Positions 17,694 to 25,281 of a stretch of 64,000 nt of DNA are shown here, one piece after another. The first letter of the stretch is position 1, and each line of letters begins with the position of its first letter. The stretch comes from JAISST01 sp050434145 (GTDB taxonomy: Bacteria > Fusobacteriota > Fusobacteriia > Fusobacteriales > Fusobacteriaceae), in the NCBI RefSeq assembly GCF_050434145.1, contig NZ_JBNPVX010000009.1, positions 1 to 64,000 on the forward strand, given 5' to 3'. The notes beneath the pieces are model-generated. The model made no database searches. It had not been told where the DNA came from and was given only the letters and a program-made list of their open reading frames with translations. A program made the position numbers and the translations under genes.

Positions 17694-18848
17694 CTATTTA
17701 AAATGTGGTACCGGATTTGTTGGTTTTGCATTCAATCTTAGTTCATAATAAAAATGGGCCTTTCCATCAGAAGATAATCCTAATATACCAATATTAGTTC
17801 CCGCTGACACTGTCGTACCTACAGATACATTACAGCTAATTAAGTTTCCATAAACCCCAACTGTGTTGTATCCATAGTCTATCATCACAACTCTTCCAAA
17901 ACCTGCAAATGATTCTGCAAATACAACTTTTCCTCTTGCTGCAGCTCGTATTTGTGTTCCACGTTTTGAAGCAATTTCTATTCCATTGCTTTTTACACCA
18001 TTTTTAGATTGACCATAATTTAAGACAATGTTTCCTGATACGGGTTTTGAGAGTTTACCAATCCTCAACCTATCTACTACCACACCTTTCACTGGAGAAG
18101 CCCCTATTCCTTTATTTGGCTGTTTTGGTGTTTTAATGGTTGCTGATTCTGAACTTTTTGTTGCTCGAGAAGCTATTATTTGAGCTATTTTCTTGTCAAA
18201 ATCTTTCATTTGTTTCTGTAATTTGGCTATTTTAGCTTTGTTATCTTTTTCATCTTTATTTAACTTATCAATTAATCCATTCAAATCAACAACTTTTTTA
18301 TCTATTGCTTTTTTATTTTGTTCCAATTTATTTTTCAAACTAGTTAGTTTCTTTTTTTCAGTTTCGATTTCAGCAGTAACTTTTTTTATATCCAGCTGGA
18401 CATTTTCTATCCTCTCAATCCTACCCAAATCACCAAACAAAAGCCCTCTAAAATTTTTCCTAACTGTACTATTTTCAGGATTATTTCCTCTGTTTTTTAC
18501 ATATTTATCCCATGCTATTATTTTGGCTCCATATCCAGTTTTTGTTCTATTTAATTCTGCAGAAGTCACTCCCATATTTATTACACCATATTCAATATTT
18601 TTTGATACTATGGATATCTCGCTTGTTATTTCTGCCCTTTCTTTTTCAATAACACTAATTTCTTTCTGAGTATTTTCTATTTGTTTTATGATTTCTTTTT
18701 TTTCCCCTGTTATCTTACTATTTCTTTCCTTATATTTTGCTATTTCAGCTGCAGCATTTTTCTTAGCTTTTTCTATTTCTTCTATGCTGTTCCCCATCAT
18801 GTTAAAACCAAATAGAAAAAACAATAACAGTAAAACCTTTGATTTCAC
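17694..18848 (-). CDS. envC: EnvC-like murein hydrolase activator (degenerate LytM/M23 domain)
   Basis: A 384-residue secreted protein: signal peptide (about 1-20), long coiled coil (about 22-230) and C-terminal LytM domain (about 265-384). The M23 zinc ligands are not intact: the HxxxD motif reads NGIEIAS, and HxH is reduced to HFYYELR. EnvC of E. coli likewise lacks catalytic residues and activates amidases in response to FtsEX. It starts with GTG overlapping the ftsX stop by one base, so an FtsX-EnvC functional pair is strongly suggested. No amidase gene is nearby. Confidence 0.85.
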   Translation of the reverse strand: MKSKVLLLLFFLFGFNMMGNSIEEIEKAKKNAAAEIAKYKERNSKITGEKKEIIKQIENTQKEISVIEKERAEITSEISIVSKNIEYGVINMGVTSAELNRTKTGYGAKIIAWDKYVKNRGNNPENSTVRKNFRGLLFGDLGRIERIENVQLDIKKVTAEIETEKKKLTSLKNKLEQNKKAIDKKVVDLNGLIDKLNKDEKDNKAKIAKLQKQMKDFDKKIAQIIASRATKSSESATIKTPKQPNKGIGASPVKGVVVDRLRIGKLSKPVSGNIVLNYGQSKNGVKSNGIEIASKRGTQIRAAARGKVVFAESFAGFGRVVMIDYGYNTVGVYGNLISCNVSVGTTVSAGTNIGILGLSSDGKAHFYYELRLNAKPTNPVPHFK

Positions 18849-19768
18849 TATTTACCACCACCATCATATTTAGAAGGCCATAGTGGAGTAATCAATATTA
18901 TAATACACAATATTGCATTCACTATTATTTGATAAAGTACAAATTCCTTTAGAGATAACAATGTATAGCTTTCTCCTATATTCAATACTAACATTTTTCT
19001 CAAGTATAGATACACATTCAGAAAAATCAATGAGCCTACTATAGATGAAAACAATAATGGCAATATTCCTGACACTTTTGCATTTTTTCTTGCCATTCTT
19101 TCATTTTGCACAGACAAATAATTATTAGAAAAATCAATTAAAAATCCATTATAGAAAATAAAAGTCAATAAAAATAGTGTTGGAATAAATAATGTCCCAA
19201 ATATAACAACAATTAATAATCTGTAAAATTTACTTCTTTCTTCTTTAAACTTCATATGTATTTCATCTATATATGTTTCTTTTACTTCTGGCATATTTTC
19301 AATTCTTTCTTGCAAATCTTTCAAGTCAGCCCTACTACGAAAATATATCATCATTGAATCTGATAAAGAGTTTTCACTTTCAGGAATAGCTATTCCCAAT
19401 TGTTCTTGCAATTCTTTAAAAGATTGTTCTTTAGATACATATTTCACATTTTTTACTGCATATATTGATAGTATCTCTTTTTCTAAATTTTCTATTTCTA
19501 ATGGAGAAATGTTTGCGCGAATATCAATAGAAATAAAATGATTACTCTCCATATTTTGTGACATTTCATAGAGATTTATAATTGTAGCTGAGATAAAATT
19601 TAAAAAGAAAAAAGCAATTATAAAAGGTATAATTGTCTTTTTTCTAAGCCATACCACTCTCAATGGCGAAGAATCGCCTCCCCCATTTCCTATATTGTTC
19701 CTTTGTGGAGAAGGATTAGTCTTTCTTTTTATCACATTGTTGTTAAAATTCATTATATCTAAATCCAT
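18848..19768 (-). CDS. ftsX: Cell division protein FtsX
   Basis: A 306-residue FtsX: cytoplasmic N-terminal tail (about 1-45), first membrane helix (about 46-68), periplasmic domain (about 75-175, containing VKYVSKEQSFKELQEQLG) and three further helices. FtsX normally forms an ABC-type complex with the ATPase FtsE to regulate septal murein hydrolases. Here the neighbour is envC, directly overlapping, but no ftsE gene lies upstream or elsewhere in the window; upstream is the transketolase pair. The partner ATPase must be encoded elsewhere or be absent. Confidence 0.88.
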   Translation of the reverse strand: MDLDIMNFNNNVIKRKTNPSPQRNNIGNGGGDSSPLRVVWLRKKTIIPFIIAFFFLNFISATIINLYEMSQNMESNHFISIDIRANISPLEIENLEKEILSIYAVKNVKYVSKEQSFKELQEQLGIAIPESENSLSDSMMIYFRSRADLKDLQERIENMPEVKETYIDEIHMKFKEERSKFYRLLIVVIFGTLFIPTLFLLTFIFYNGFLIDFSNNYLSVQNERMARKNAKVSGILPLLFSSIVGSLIFLNVYLYLRKMLVLNIGESYTLLSLKEFVLYQIIVNAILCIIILITPLWPSKYDGGGK

Positions 19769-19792
19769 TTTTTACCTTCCTGTTAACACTTA

Positions 19793-20722
19793 CTACAAAT
19801 TACTTTCTGCAATCTCCACAATTTTTGCTGCTGTCAGTTCATACCTTTCTAGCAATTCTTGTGCTTTTCCACTTTGTCCGAATTCATCATTAATTCCTAT
19901 TTTTAATACTTTTGTTGGATAAATTTCAGCTAATAATTCTGATATTGCTCCACCCAGTCCACCTATTATACTATGTTCTTCAGCAGTTATTATAAACTTT
20001 GTCTCTTTAGCTGCTGTTATTATTGTATCTTTATCCAATGGTTTTATACTTCCACAATTAATGATACGAGCACTTATTCCTTTTTTATCCAATATCTCTG
20101 CAGCCTTTATAGCTTCATAAGTCATAAGACCTGTTGCTATTATAGTTAAATCTTTACCTTCTCTCAGTATATTTGCTTTCCCAATCTCAAATTCATATGT
20201 TTCTTCATCAAAAATTGTCTCTACATCCAACCTTCCCATTCTTATGTAGACAGGTCCATTGTATTCTGCAGCTGCAAATATCATCTTCTTAGTTTCTACT
20301 GCATCAGCAGGAGATAATACCACCATATTAGGTACCACCCTCATCAGAGCAATATCTTCTATCATTTGGTGTGATCCTCCATCTTCTCCTACAGAAATCC
20401 CTGCATGTGTAGGTGCAATTTTTACATTGAGTTTGCTGTATGCTACAGAATTTCTTATTTGTTCATATGCTCTTCCTGCCGCAAATATAGCGAATGTAGA
20501 AGCAAATGCTATTTTCCCTGATGCTGCTAATCCTGATGCTGTCCCTATCATATCAGCTTCCGAAATTCCCATATTGAAATGTCTTTCTGGAAATTCTTTT
20601 TGAAACATATTTGTCTTTGTAGATTTTGTCAAATCTGCATCCAATACTACTATATTTTTATTTATTTTTCCTAATTCAACCAATGCCTCTCCGTAAGCCT
20701 GTCTTGTGGCTTTTTTACTCAT
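19793..20722 (-). CDS. Transketolase, C-terminal subunit
   Basis: A 309-residue protein that corresponds to the pyrimidine-binding and C-terminal domains of transketolase: Transket_pyr region with FNMGISEADMIGTASGLAASGK (catalytic Glu in SEAD), then a swivelling C-terminal domain. With the N-terminal subunit it would transfer two-carbon units in the pentose phosphate pathway. It lies 20 bases after its partner gene, with an AGGAGGA site. Split transketolases are known from several anaerobes and archaea. Confidence 0.92.
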   Translation of the reverse strand: MSKKATRQAYGEALVELGKINKNIVVLDADLTKSTKTNMFQKEFPERHFNMGISEADMIGTASGLAASGKIAFASTFAIFAAGRAYEQIRNSVAYSKLNVKIAPTHAGISVGEDGGSHQMIEDIALMRVVPNMVVLSPADAVETKKMIFAAAEYNGPVYIRMGRLDVETIFDEETYEFEIGKANILREGKDLTIIATGLMTYEAIKAAEILDKKGISARIINCGSIKPLDKDTIITAAKETKFIITAEEHSIIGGLGGAISELLAEIYPTKVLKIGINDEFGQSGKAQELLERYELTAAKIVEIAESNL

Positions 20723-20742
20723 TTTGTCTTCCTCCTGATATT

Positions 20743-21555
20743 TTATGCCAATTCTTCCAATGCTTTTTCCATTTCTTCCTTATTAGGAGCTACTCCATGA
20801 AAATTACAAACATTTTCCATAAATGACACTCCTTTTCCCTTTGTTGTTTTAGCAATTATTATTGTCGGCTTACCTTTCACAGATCTTGCATCTTTCAAAG
20901 CAGAAAATATTTCATTATAATCATGACCATTTATTTGAATAACATGCCAACCAAAAGCTATCCATTTCTTATCAAGCGGCTCAACACCCATTATATCACA
21001 TACATTTCCATCTATTTGTAGATTATTATGATCTAAGAAAACACATACATTGTCCAATTTATAGTGAGCTGCTGACATAGCCGCCTCCCACACTTGACCT
21101 TCTTGCACTTCTCCATCTCCTAATACAACATAAATTCTATTGTCTACATTATCTAATTTAGCAGCCAATGCCATTCCATCTGCTACAGAAAGTCCTTGTC
21201 CTAACGATCCTGTTGACATCTCAACTCCTGGCAATTTTCTCATATCAGGATGACCTTGTAATGGTGACCCAAATTTTCTAAGAGAAGTTAATTCTGATTT
21301 GGGAAAATAACCTCTTTCCGCAAGAGTCGCATATAATGCTGGAGCACTATGCCCTTTAGACAATACCAATCTATCTCTATTTTCTTTCTGTGGGGTATTG
21401 GGGTCAATATTCATTTCATCAAAATATAATGTTGTAAGAATTTCTACAATGGACAAAGACCCTCCTGGATGTCCCGATCTGGCTTCATATGTCATTTCTA
21501 TTATTGATTTTCTTATACTTTTAGCTTTTTCTTCTAAAATTTTAATATCTTTCAT
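20743..21555 (-). CDS. Transketolase, N-terminal (thiamine diphosphate-binding) subunit
   Basis: A 270-residue protein equal to the N-terminal domain of transketolase. The substrate/cofactor region ARSGHPGGSLS (about 26-36), SKGHSAPALYA and the thiamine diphosphate-Mg motif GDGEVQEGQVWEAAM with NNLQ at its end (about 145-178) are visible. It is the first gene of a long minus-strand run with a very good promoter at 21585-21614 and an AAAAGGAGA site. Confidence 0.93.
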   Translation of the reverse strand: MKDIKILEEKAKSIRKSIIEMTYEARSGHPGGSLSIVEILTTLYFDEMNIDPNTPQKENRDRLVLSKGHSAPALYATLAERGYFPKSELTSLRKFGSPLQGHPDMRKLPGVEMSTGSLGQGLSVADGMALAAKLDNVDNRIYVVLGDGEVQEGQVWEAAMSAAHYKLDNVCVFLDHNNLQIDGNVCDIMGVEPLDKKWIAFGWHVIQINGHDYNEIFSALKDARSVKGKPTIIIAKTTKGKGVSFMENVCNFHGVAPNKEEMEKALEELA

Positions 21556-21584
21556 TGAATTCTCCTTTTAAAATCGTCCTCTTA

Positions 21585-21614
21585 ATTATAGTATTTTATT
21601 AGGTCAATTGTCAA
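21585..21614 (-). promoter_or_regulatory. Promoter of the transketolase-ftsX-envC-nadK-recN run
   Basis: On the minus strand, TTGACA (complement of 21609-21614) and TATAAT (complement of 21585-21590) are separated by 18 bases; both hexamers are perfect consensus. The start of transcription would be near 21578, about 23 bases before the tkt N-subunit ATG. Confidence 0.8.
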
Positions 21615-21635
21615 GAAATTAAGCTATTTTTATAT

Positions 21636-21665
21636 ATAAAAATAGGAGAAGTTTCCTTCTCCTAT
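21636..21665 (-). terminator. Terminator of the perR-superoxide reductase-rubredoxin operon
   Basis: A 10-bp perfect stem ATAGGAGAAG/CTTCTCCTAT (21642-21651 with 21656-21665) and a four-base loop. On the minus strand it is followed by a run of T residues and lies 6 bases after the rubredoxin stop. Confidence 0.85.
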
Positions 21666-21671
21666 AAATTT

Positions 21672-21830
21672 CTATATTACTTCAAATTCCTCTTTACCAG
21701 CTCCACATAATGGACATACCCACGTTTCTGGAATATCTTCAAATGCAGTTCCTGGATTTATTCCATTATCTGGATCCCCTACAGCAGGATCATATTCATA
21801 ACCACATAATTTACATACATATTTTTTCAT
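21672..21830 (-). CDS. Rubredoxin
   Basis: A 52-residue protein: begins MKKYVCKLCGYEYDP, contains GTAFEDIPETWVCPLCG and ends FEVI. The two CxxC pairs (Cys6/Cys9 and Cys39/Cys42) form the Fe(SCys)4 site. Length and spacing are exactly those of classical rubredoxins. It is the usual electron donor to superoxide reductase, whose gene lies 30 bases upstream, and has a GGAGGTAATG-like ribosome binding site. Confidence 0.95.
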   Translation of the reverse strand: MKKYVCKLCGYEYDPAVGDPDNGINPGTAFEDIPETWVCPLCGAGKEEFEVI

Positions 21831-21860
21831 AGCATTACCTCCATAAATAAAATTATTTCT

Positions 21861-22238
21861 TTAACTCTTCCAAAGTCCATGAATATTGCAATATTCTCTT
21901 GCCAAAACTTTAGAACCTTTTGCTACTTGAAAAAATGCTTCTGGTTCCTCACCAGCTTTTAGATATTTCCTGTATAGAAAATTATCATCTACAAGTAATT
22001 CTATAAATTCTATAAAATGTTCTGGTATCATTGGATGTTTTGTATTTTGACCAACTTTGACTAAATATCCATTTTCACATTCTTCAATATAAGGAACATG
22101 TTTTTCAACTGTTGCATCTTCAGATTTTTCTATTAACTTTTCAAATTTTTCTTCCAAAGCTGTACTTATTTTTTCCCTTGATACAGTTTCTACTACTAAT
22201 TTTCCACTTTTTTCTTTAAACATATCATTATTATTCAT
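21861..22238 (-). CDS. Superoxide reductase (single iron centre)
   Basis: Reduces superoxide to hydrogen peroxide without making oxygen. The 125-residue protein carries all centre II ligands: EKH (Glu45-Lys46-His47), His68 in KHPM, His74 in PEHF, and Cys117/His120 in CNIHGLW. The N-terminal 40 residues contain no Cys, so the desulforedoxin-type centre I of desulfoferrodoxin is absent and has been replaced by a charged helical segment. ATG 22238 follows AGGAGG; an upstream ATG at 22256 is unlikely. It is flanked by perR and rubredoxin. Confidence 0.9.
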   Translation of the reverse strand: MNNNDMFKEKSGKLVVETVSREKISTALEEKFEKLIEKSEDATVEKHVPYIEECENGYLVKVGQNTKHPMIPEHFIEFIELLVDDNFLYRKYLKAGEEPEAFFQVAKGSKVLAREYCNIHGLWKS

Positions 22239-22319
22239 TTTATATACCTCCTGCACATTATTTCTATGGTGTTATTAAAGTTTCTTTCTCCATACAAGAC
22301 CAAGCTTTTATCTAATCTA

Positions 22320-22739
22320 TCAATTCTTTTTTATTTTAGCACAATCTTTGCATATTCCTTTAAAATATATATGATTTTCCTTTACACGAAAACCTTTTAA
22401 ATCCTTACTATTTAATAATGTATCATCTATTTTTATATCATAAACTTCATTACAACATTCACACTTAAAATGTCCATGCAAGGTCATACAAGCATCATAC
22501 CGAGTTTCGTTTTCTTCAATAACAAGCACATTAGCAATTCCTTTTTCAATAAACAAATTTAATGTATTATACACAGTAGTTTTTGAAAGTGTTGGAATTT
22601 CTGGGCTCAAAGCTTTAAAAATAGTATCTACTGTAGGATGATTTTCCATCTCCATAAGGTATTCATACACCTTTATACGTTGATATGAAGGTCTAATATC
22701 CTTATCTTTTAAAAAATCTCCAATATTTTCTACATACAT
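22320..22739 (-). CDS. perR: PerR-type Fur family regulator
   Basis: A 139-residue Fur family repressor. The winged-helix part (about 1-80) includes the recognition helix LSKTTVYNTLNLF. The metal region RYDACMTLHGHFKC has Asp at the position that distinguishes peroxide-sensing PerR from Fur, plus two His. Two CxxC pairs (CECC and CKDC) form the structural zinc site. It heads an operon with superoxide reductase and rubredoxin, a peroxide/superoxide defence set for an anaerobe. A Per-box-like site lies at its own promoter. Confidence 0.88.
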   Translation of the reverse strand: MYVENIGDFLKDKDIRPSYQRIKVYEYLMEMENHPTVDTIFKALSPEIPTLSKTTVYNTLNLFIEKGIANVLVIEENETRYDACMTLHGHFKCECCNEVYDIKIDDTLLNSKDLKGFRVKENHIYFKGICKDCAKIKKN

Positions 22740-22773
22740 AATTAATCTCCTTTTTTCTATTAAGAAAACAACT

Positions 22774-22788
22774 TTGTAATTATTATAC
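22774..22788. promoter_or_regulatory. Per-box-like operator in front of perR
   Basis: The 15-base site TTGTAATTATTATAC matches the Per/Fur consensus TTATAATTATTATAA at 13 of 15 positions and is nearly palindromic. It begins 4 bases downstream of the -10 element and covers the predicted transcription start, where a bound repressor would block initiation. Autoregulation by PerR is inferred; in so AT-rich a genome some similarity is expected by chance, but the position is telling. Confidence 0.6.
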
Positions 22789-22792
22789 TTTT

Positions 22793-22821
22793 ATAATACC
22801 ATTTTTTCTTATTATTGTCAA
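22793..22821 (-). promoter_or_regulatory. Promoter of the perR operon
   Basis: On the minus strand, TTGACA (complement of 22816-22821), a 17-base spacer and TATTAT (complement of 22793-22798). The predicted start near 22786 lies inside the Per-box-like site. Confidence 0.75.
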
Positions 22822-22894
22822 GTTTTTTAATTTTAAGAATTTTAGCATTTTTTTACAAGAAAATATTATTTGTATTCATTACACTTTTTTATAT

Positions 22895-23851
22895 TTATTT
22901 TATTATTTTTATATTTTTTAACTCATTAATTTCCAAATTAATATTATACCTTTCTGCTACTTCTCTATTTATTACTATTGTTGCTTTATCCAATATTTCA
23001 TATGGCATCTCCTCTATTTTAGAACCATCCAAATATCTTCCTATCAACTTTCCAGTCTGGTAGCCTGTATCATATTCTGATGCTGTAACTATTGCCAATG
23101 CCCCTTGCTCAGCAAAGTTTTCTGTTACTCCAATTATTGGAATATTTTTATTTTTACATTTCTCTACAATTAATGGATATGCAGAAGCTAATAAATGATC
23201 ATTGGAAGTGTATAATATATCTATTTTTTCTAATAACACATCCAAAGCTGGCACAATTTCATGTACTGCTGTAATCCCATTCTTTATTAATTTATAATTG
23301 TTTTTATCACAATATTTTTCCAATTTCTCTATTGTTTCAGTTGAATTTTTTTCACTAGTATTATAAATAGTACCTATTACCTTAGTTTGTGGAAGTATGG
23401 TTTTTATCAATTCTATTTGTTTTTCAACAGGTACTTGATTACTGACTCCAGTTACATTTTTATTTAATATTCCTGAACTTTCTGGATAAGCTACAACTGA
23501 AAATATTATTGGCTTTTCCTTAGTTGCATTAACAGCTGCCTGTGTACTTTGAGTTCCTATTGGCACTAGAATATCTACTTTTTCTCCAAATTCTTTAGAG
23601 ATTAATTGCATTGTTGGAAAATCTCCTTGTGCATTTTTATAATGTATTTCTACCTTGCTTTCTGAATATCCACTATCCCTCATTCCATCTAATATTCCTT
23701 GTCTATTTTCATCCATTGCAGGATGTTCAGCTATTTGTGATATTCCTATTTTAATTTTTGATATTTTGTTATCTCCATAGGCAAATATACCAATTTTAGT
23801 TATTAAAACTCCTAATAAGATTAATTTTTTTACTATTCTTTTCATTTTCAA
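22895..23851 (-). CDS. TrpX-type ABC substrate-binding protein 1 (predicted tryptophan)
   Basis: A 318-residue periplasmic binding protein of the ABC_sub_bind (PF04392, TrpX) family with a non-lipoprotein signal peptide (about 1-26). Family signatures: IGISQIAEHPAMDENRQGILDGM near the mature start, AQGDFPTMQLI, TQSTQAAVNATKEKPI, SGILNKNVTGVS and YNTSEKNS. It is closest to the binding protein at 28451-29374. It has its own leader: a 39-codon peptide with three consecutive Trp codons followed by a terminator, so I infer tryptophan as the ligand and low-Trp induction. The permease and ATPase it would use are encoded about 0.6 kb upstream. Confidence 0.85.
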   Translation of the reverse strand: MKMKRIVKKLILLGVLITKIGIFAYGDNKISKIKIGISQIAEHPAMDENRQGILDGMRDSGYSESKVEIHYKNAQGDFPTMQLISKEFGEKVDILVPIGTQSTQAAVNATKEKPIIFSVVAYPESSGILNKNVTGVSNQVPVEKQIELIKTILPQTKVIGTIYNTSEKNSTETIEKLEKYCDKNNYKLIKNGITAVHEIVPALDVLLEKIDILYTSNDHLLASAYPLIVEKCKNKNIPIIGVTENFAEQGALAIVTASEYDTGYQTGKLIGRYLDGSKIEEMPYEILDKATIVINREVAERYNINLEINELKNIKIIK

Positions 23852-23876
23852 CCCCTTTAAATTTATTTTTTGTAAT

Positions 23877-23904
23877 AAAAAAACTCTGTCATTTAAGCAG
23901 AGTT
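23877..23904 (-). terminator. Terminator hairpin of the tryptophan leader
   Basis: On the minus strand AACTCTG (complement of 23898-23904) pairs with CAGAGTT (complement of 23882-23888) around a 9-base loop and is followed by seven T residues (23877-23883). It is 40 bases past the stop of the Trp-rich leader frame and 26 bases before the TrpX-like gene. A 9-base segment touching its 5' arm (23903-23911) is complementary to 24043-24051, the sequence around the Trp codons, which could couple translation to termination. Confidence 0.7.
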
Positions 23905-23944
23905 AATTGGTTAAAACCTCATATTTTCATGATAAATAATAATT

Positions 23945-24064
23945 CTAATATTTTCTGTCAACAATAAATTTATCATCAAAAAAAATAAATGGTAGTTTTT
24001 CCATCTGCTTATAATATTCAATAAGTATATTGTTTTTCCACCACCAATTAATTTTTTTCAACAT
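23945..24064 (-). CDS. Trp-rich leader peptide (39 aa)
   Basis: An open frame of 39 codons begins MLKKINWWWKNN and includes three consecutive TGG codons (residues 7-9) and two adjacent Tyr codons (17-18). It has a near-perfect AGGAGG ribosome binding site 5 bases before ATG. It precedes an intrinsic terminator and a TrpX-family gene, exactly the order of a trp-type attenuator. I found no consensus promoter directly upstream; transcription may come from the upstream operon through the mobile element or from a weak promoter in it. Confidence 0.7.
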   Translation of the reverse strand: MLKKINWWWKNNILIEYYKQMEKLPFIFFDDKFIVDRKY

Positions 24065-24090
24065 TTTTCCTCCTAAATTGACTTTCTTTA

Positions 24091-24404
24091 GACTGTTGCT
24101 AAACTATTCATTACTTTGTAAATTCAAGCTTTTATTATTCTTTAATTTTTCTTTTCCTCAAGCCTCGCTTTTATCAGCTGTTGTTGAGGTAAGTAGTGCC
24201 TTGCTATCCAGTTAGCAAAATGAATGTCTTAGACATGATATTTTGCTTATGTGGATAGTATGTCGTGATGTCAGTGAACGTAGAGAGCTACAAGCAGCGG
24301 CTCGGCGCTTTTTGAGACTTCATCCAAAACCCTAAAAGATTTGTAATATCATCAAATTCTTATAAAAATAATACAGAAAAAATTTGCGTTTCGCAACTGC
24401 CTAT
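24091..24404. mobile_element. MITE-like element, copy 1 (long form)
   Basis: A non-coding element of about 314 bp. The left end (GACTGTTGCTAAAC) is an imperfect inverted copy of the right end (TTTCGCAACTGCC). The last 40 bases closely match three other elements in this window (30275-30443, 49014-49186, 58253-58398). Flanks GACTTTCTT (24080-24088) and GACTTTTTT (24405-24413) look like an eroded target duplication. It is about twice as long as the others and holds a GC-richer centre with a strong hairpin (24204-24258). It lies between the transporter ATPase gene and the Trp leader. It encodes no protein. Confidence 0.7.
24204..24258. repeat. Long interrupted hairpin inside MITE copy 1
   Basis: Three nested perfect stems: CTATCCA (24204-24210) with TGGATAG (24252-24258), AGCAAAAT (24214-24221) with ATTTTGCT (24240-24247), and ATGTCT (24224-24229) with AGACAT (24231-24236), separated by small internal loops of 2-4 bases and closed by a single-base apex. 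As RNA or single-stranded DNA this is a strong extended hairpin. It is not present in the three shorter copies of the element. Confidence 0.75.
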
Positions 24405-24445
24405 GACTTTTTTATACATAAACTAAAAAATATAATTGAAATATA

Positions 24446-25237
24446 TTATATTGCAAATATTTCACTATCTTTTACTCCTGCATCTTTTTGATTGAATATT
24501 TTTAACAATTTTTCTGTAGTAAGAGTTGCTTTTTCTGACCCAGCAACATCTAAGATTACATTTCCTTCATGTAACATTATTAATCTATTACCATAATTTA
24601 TTGCATCTTGCAGATTATGAGTTATCATAAGAGTTGTTATTTCATTTTTTTCCACTATCTCTTTAGTTTTCTCCATGATTATCTTAGAAGTCCTAGGATC
24701 CAATGCTGCAGTGTGTTCATCTAGTAATAATACTTCTGGTTTTTTCAATGTAGCCATTATTAATGCAAGACATTGTCTTTGCCCCCCAGACAAGGCTCCT
24801 ACTTTAGTATCTAATTGTTTATCTATTCCAAGATCCAATTCTTTCAATACACTTTTATAATGAACCTTTCTTTTTTTATTTAATCCCATAGTCAAACCAA
24901 ATATCTTTCCTTTATTGTCAGCCATTGAAAGATTTTCATATACAGTCATAGAAGGTGCTGTTCCCATAGCAGGATTTTGATGTACCTTGGCTATAAAATT
25001 TCCTCTTACATGCTTTGGAAGATTTGTAATGTCATTCTCATTTATTATTATTTTTCCACTATCCAATATAACATTTCCTGTTATAGTATCTAATAAAGTA
25101 GATTTCCCTGCTCCATTACTTCCAATTATAGTTACAAAATCTCCATGTTTTATATTCAAATTCAGCCCTTGAAATACTTTCTTTACTGTTCCCAACTCAC
25201 TATGGAATTCTTTTTTTATATTTCTTATCATCAACAT
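24446..25237 (-). CDS. ABC transporter ATP-binding protein (TrpZ-like)
   Basis: A 263-residue cytoplasmic ATPase: Walker A GSNGAGKST (about 36-44), signature LSGGQRQC, Walker B VLLLDEHTAALDP and the H-loop in LMITHNL. It is the last gene of the operon binding proteins-permease-ATPase and would energise uptake through the permease encoded 44 bases upstream. ATG 25237 is chosen because AAGGTGA is properly spaced from it; an ATG at 25243 lies too close to that site. Confidence 0.88.
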   Translation of the reverse strand: MLMIRNIKKEFHSELGTVKKVFQGLNLNIKHGDFVTIIGSNGAGKSTLLDTITGNVILDSGKIIINENDITNLPKHVRGNFIAKVHQNPAMGTAPSMTVYENLSMADNKGKIFGLTMGLNKKRKVHYKSVLKELDLGIDKQLDTKVGALSGGQRQCLALIMATLKKPEVLLLDEHTAALDPRTSKIIMEKTKEIVEKNEITTLMITHNLQDAINYGNRLIMLHEGNVILDVAGSEKATLTTEKLLKIFNQKDAGVKDSEIFAI

Positions 25238-25281
25238 ATTCATTCACCTTTTATTTCATTTTTATTAAAGATAGTTTCATT

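Noticed and set aside
17694..18848. EnvC-like gene as a decayed M23 peptidase pseudogene
   Set aside because: The frame is intact and long, the signal peptide and coiled coil are kept, and loss of zinc ligands is normal for EnvC activators.
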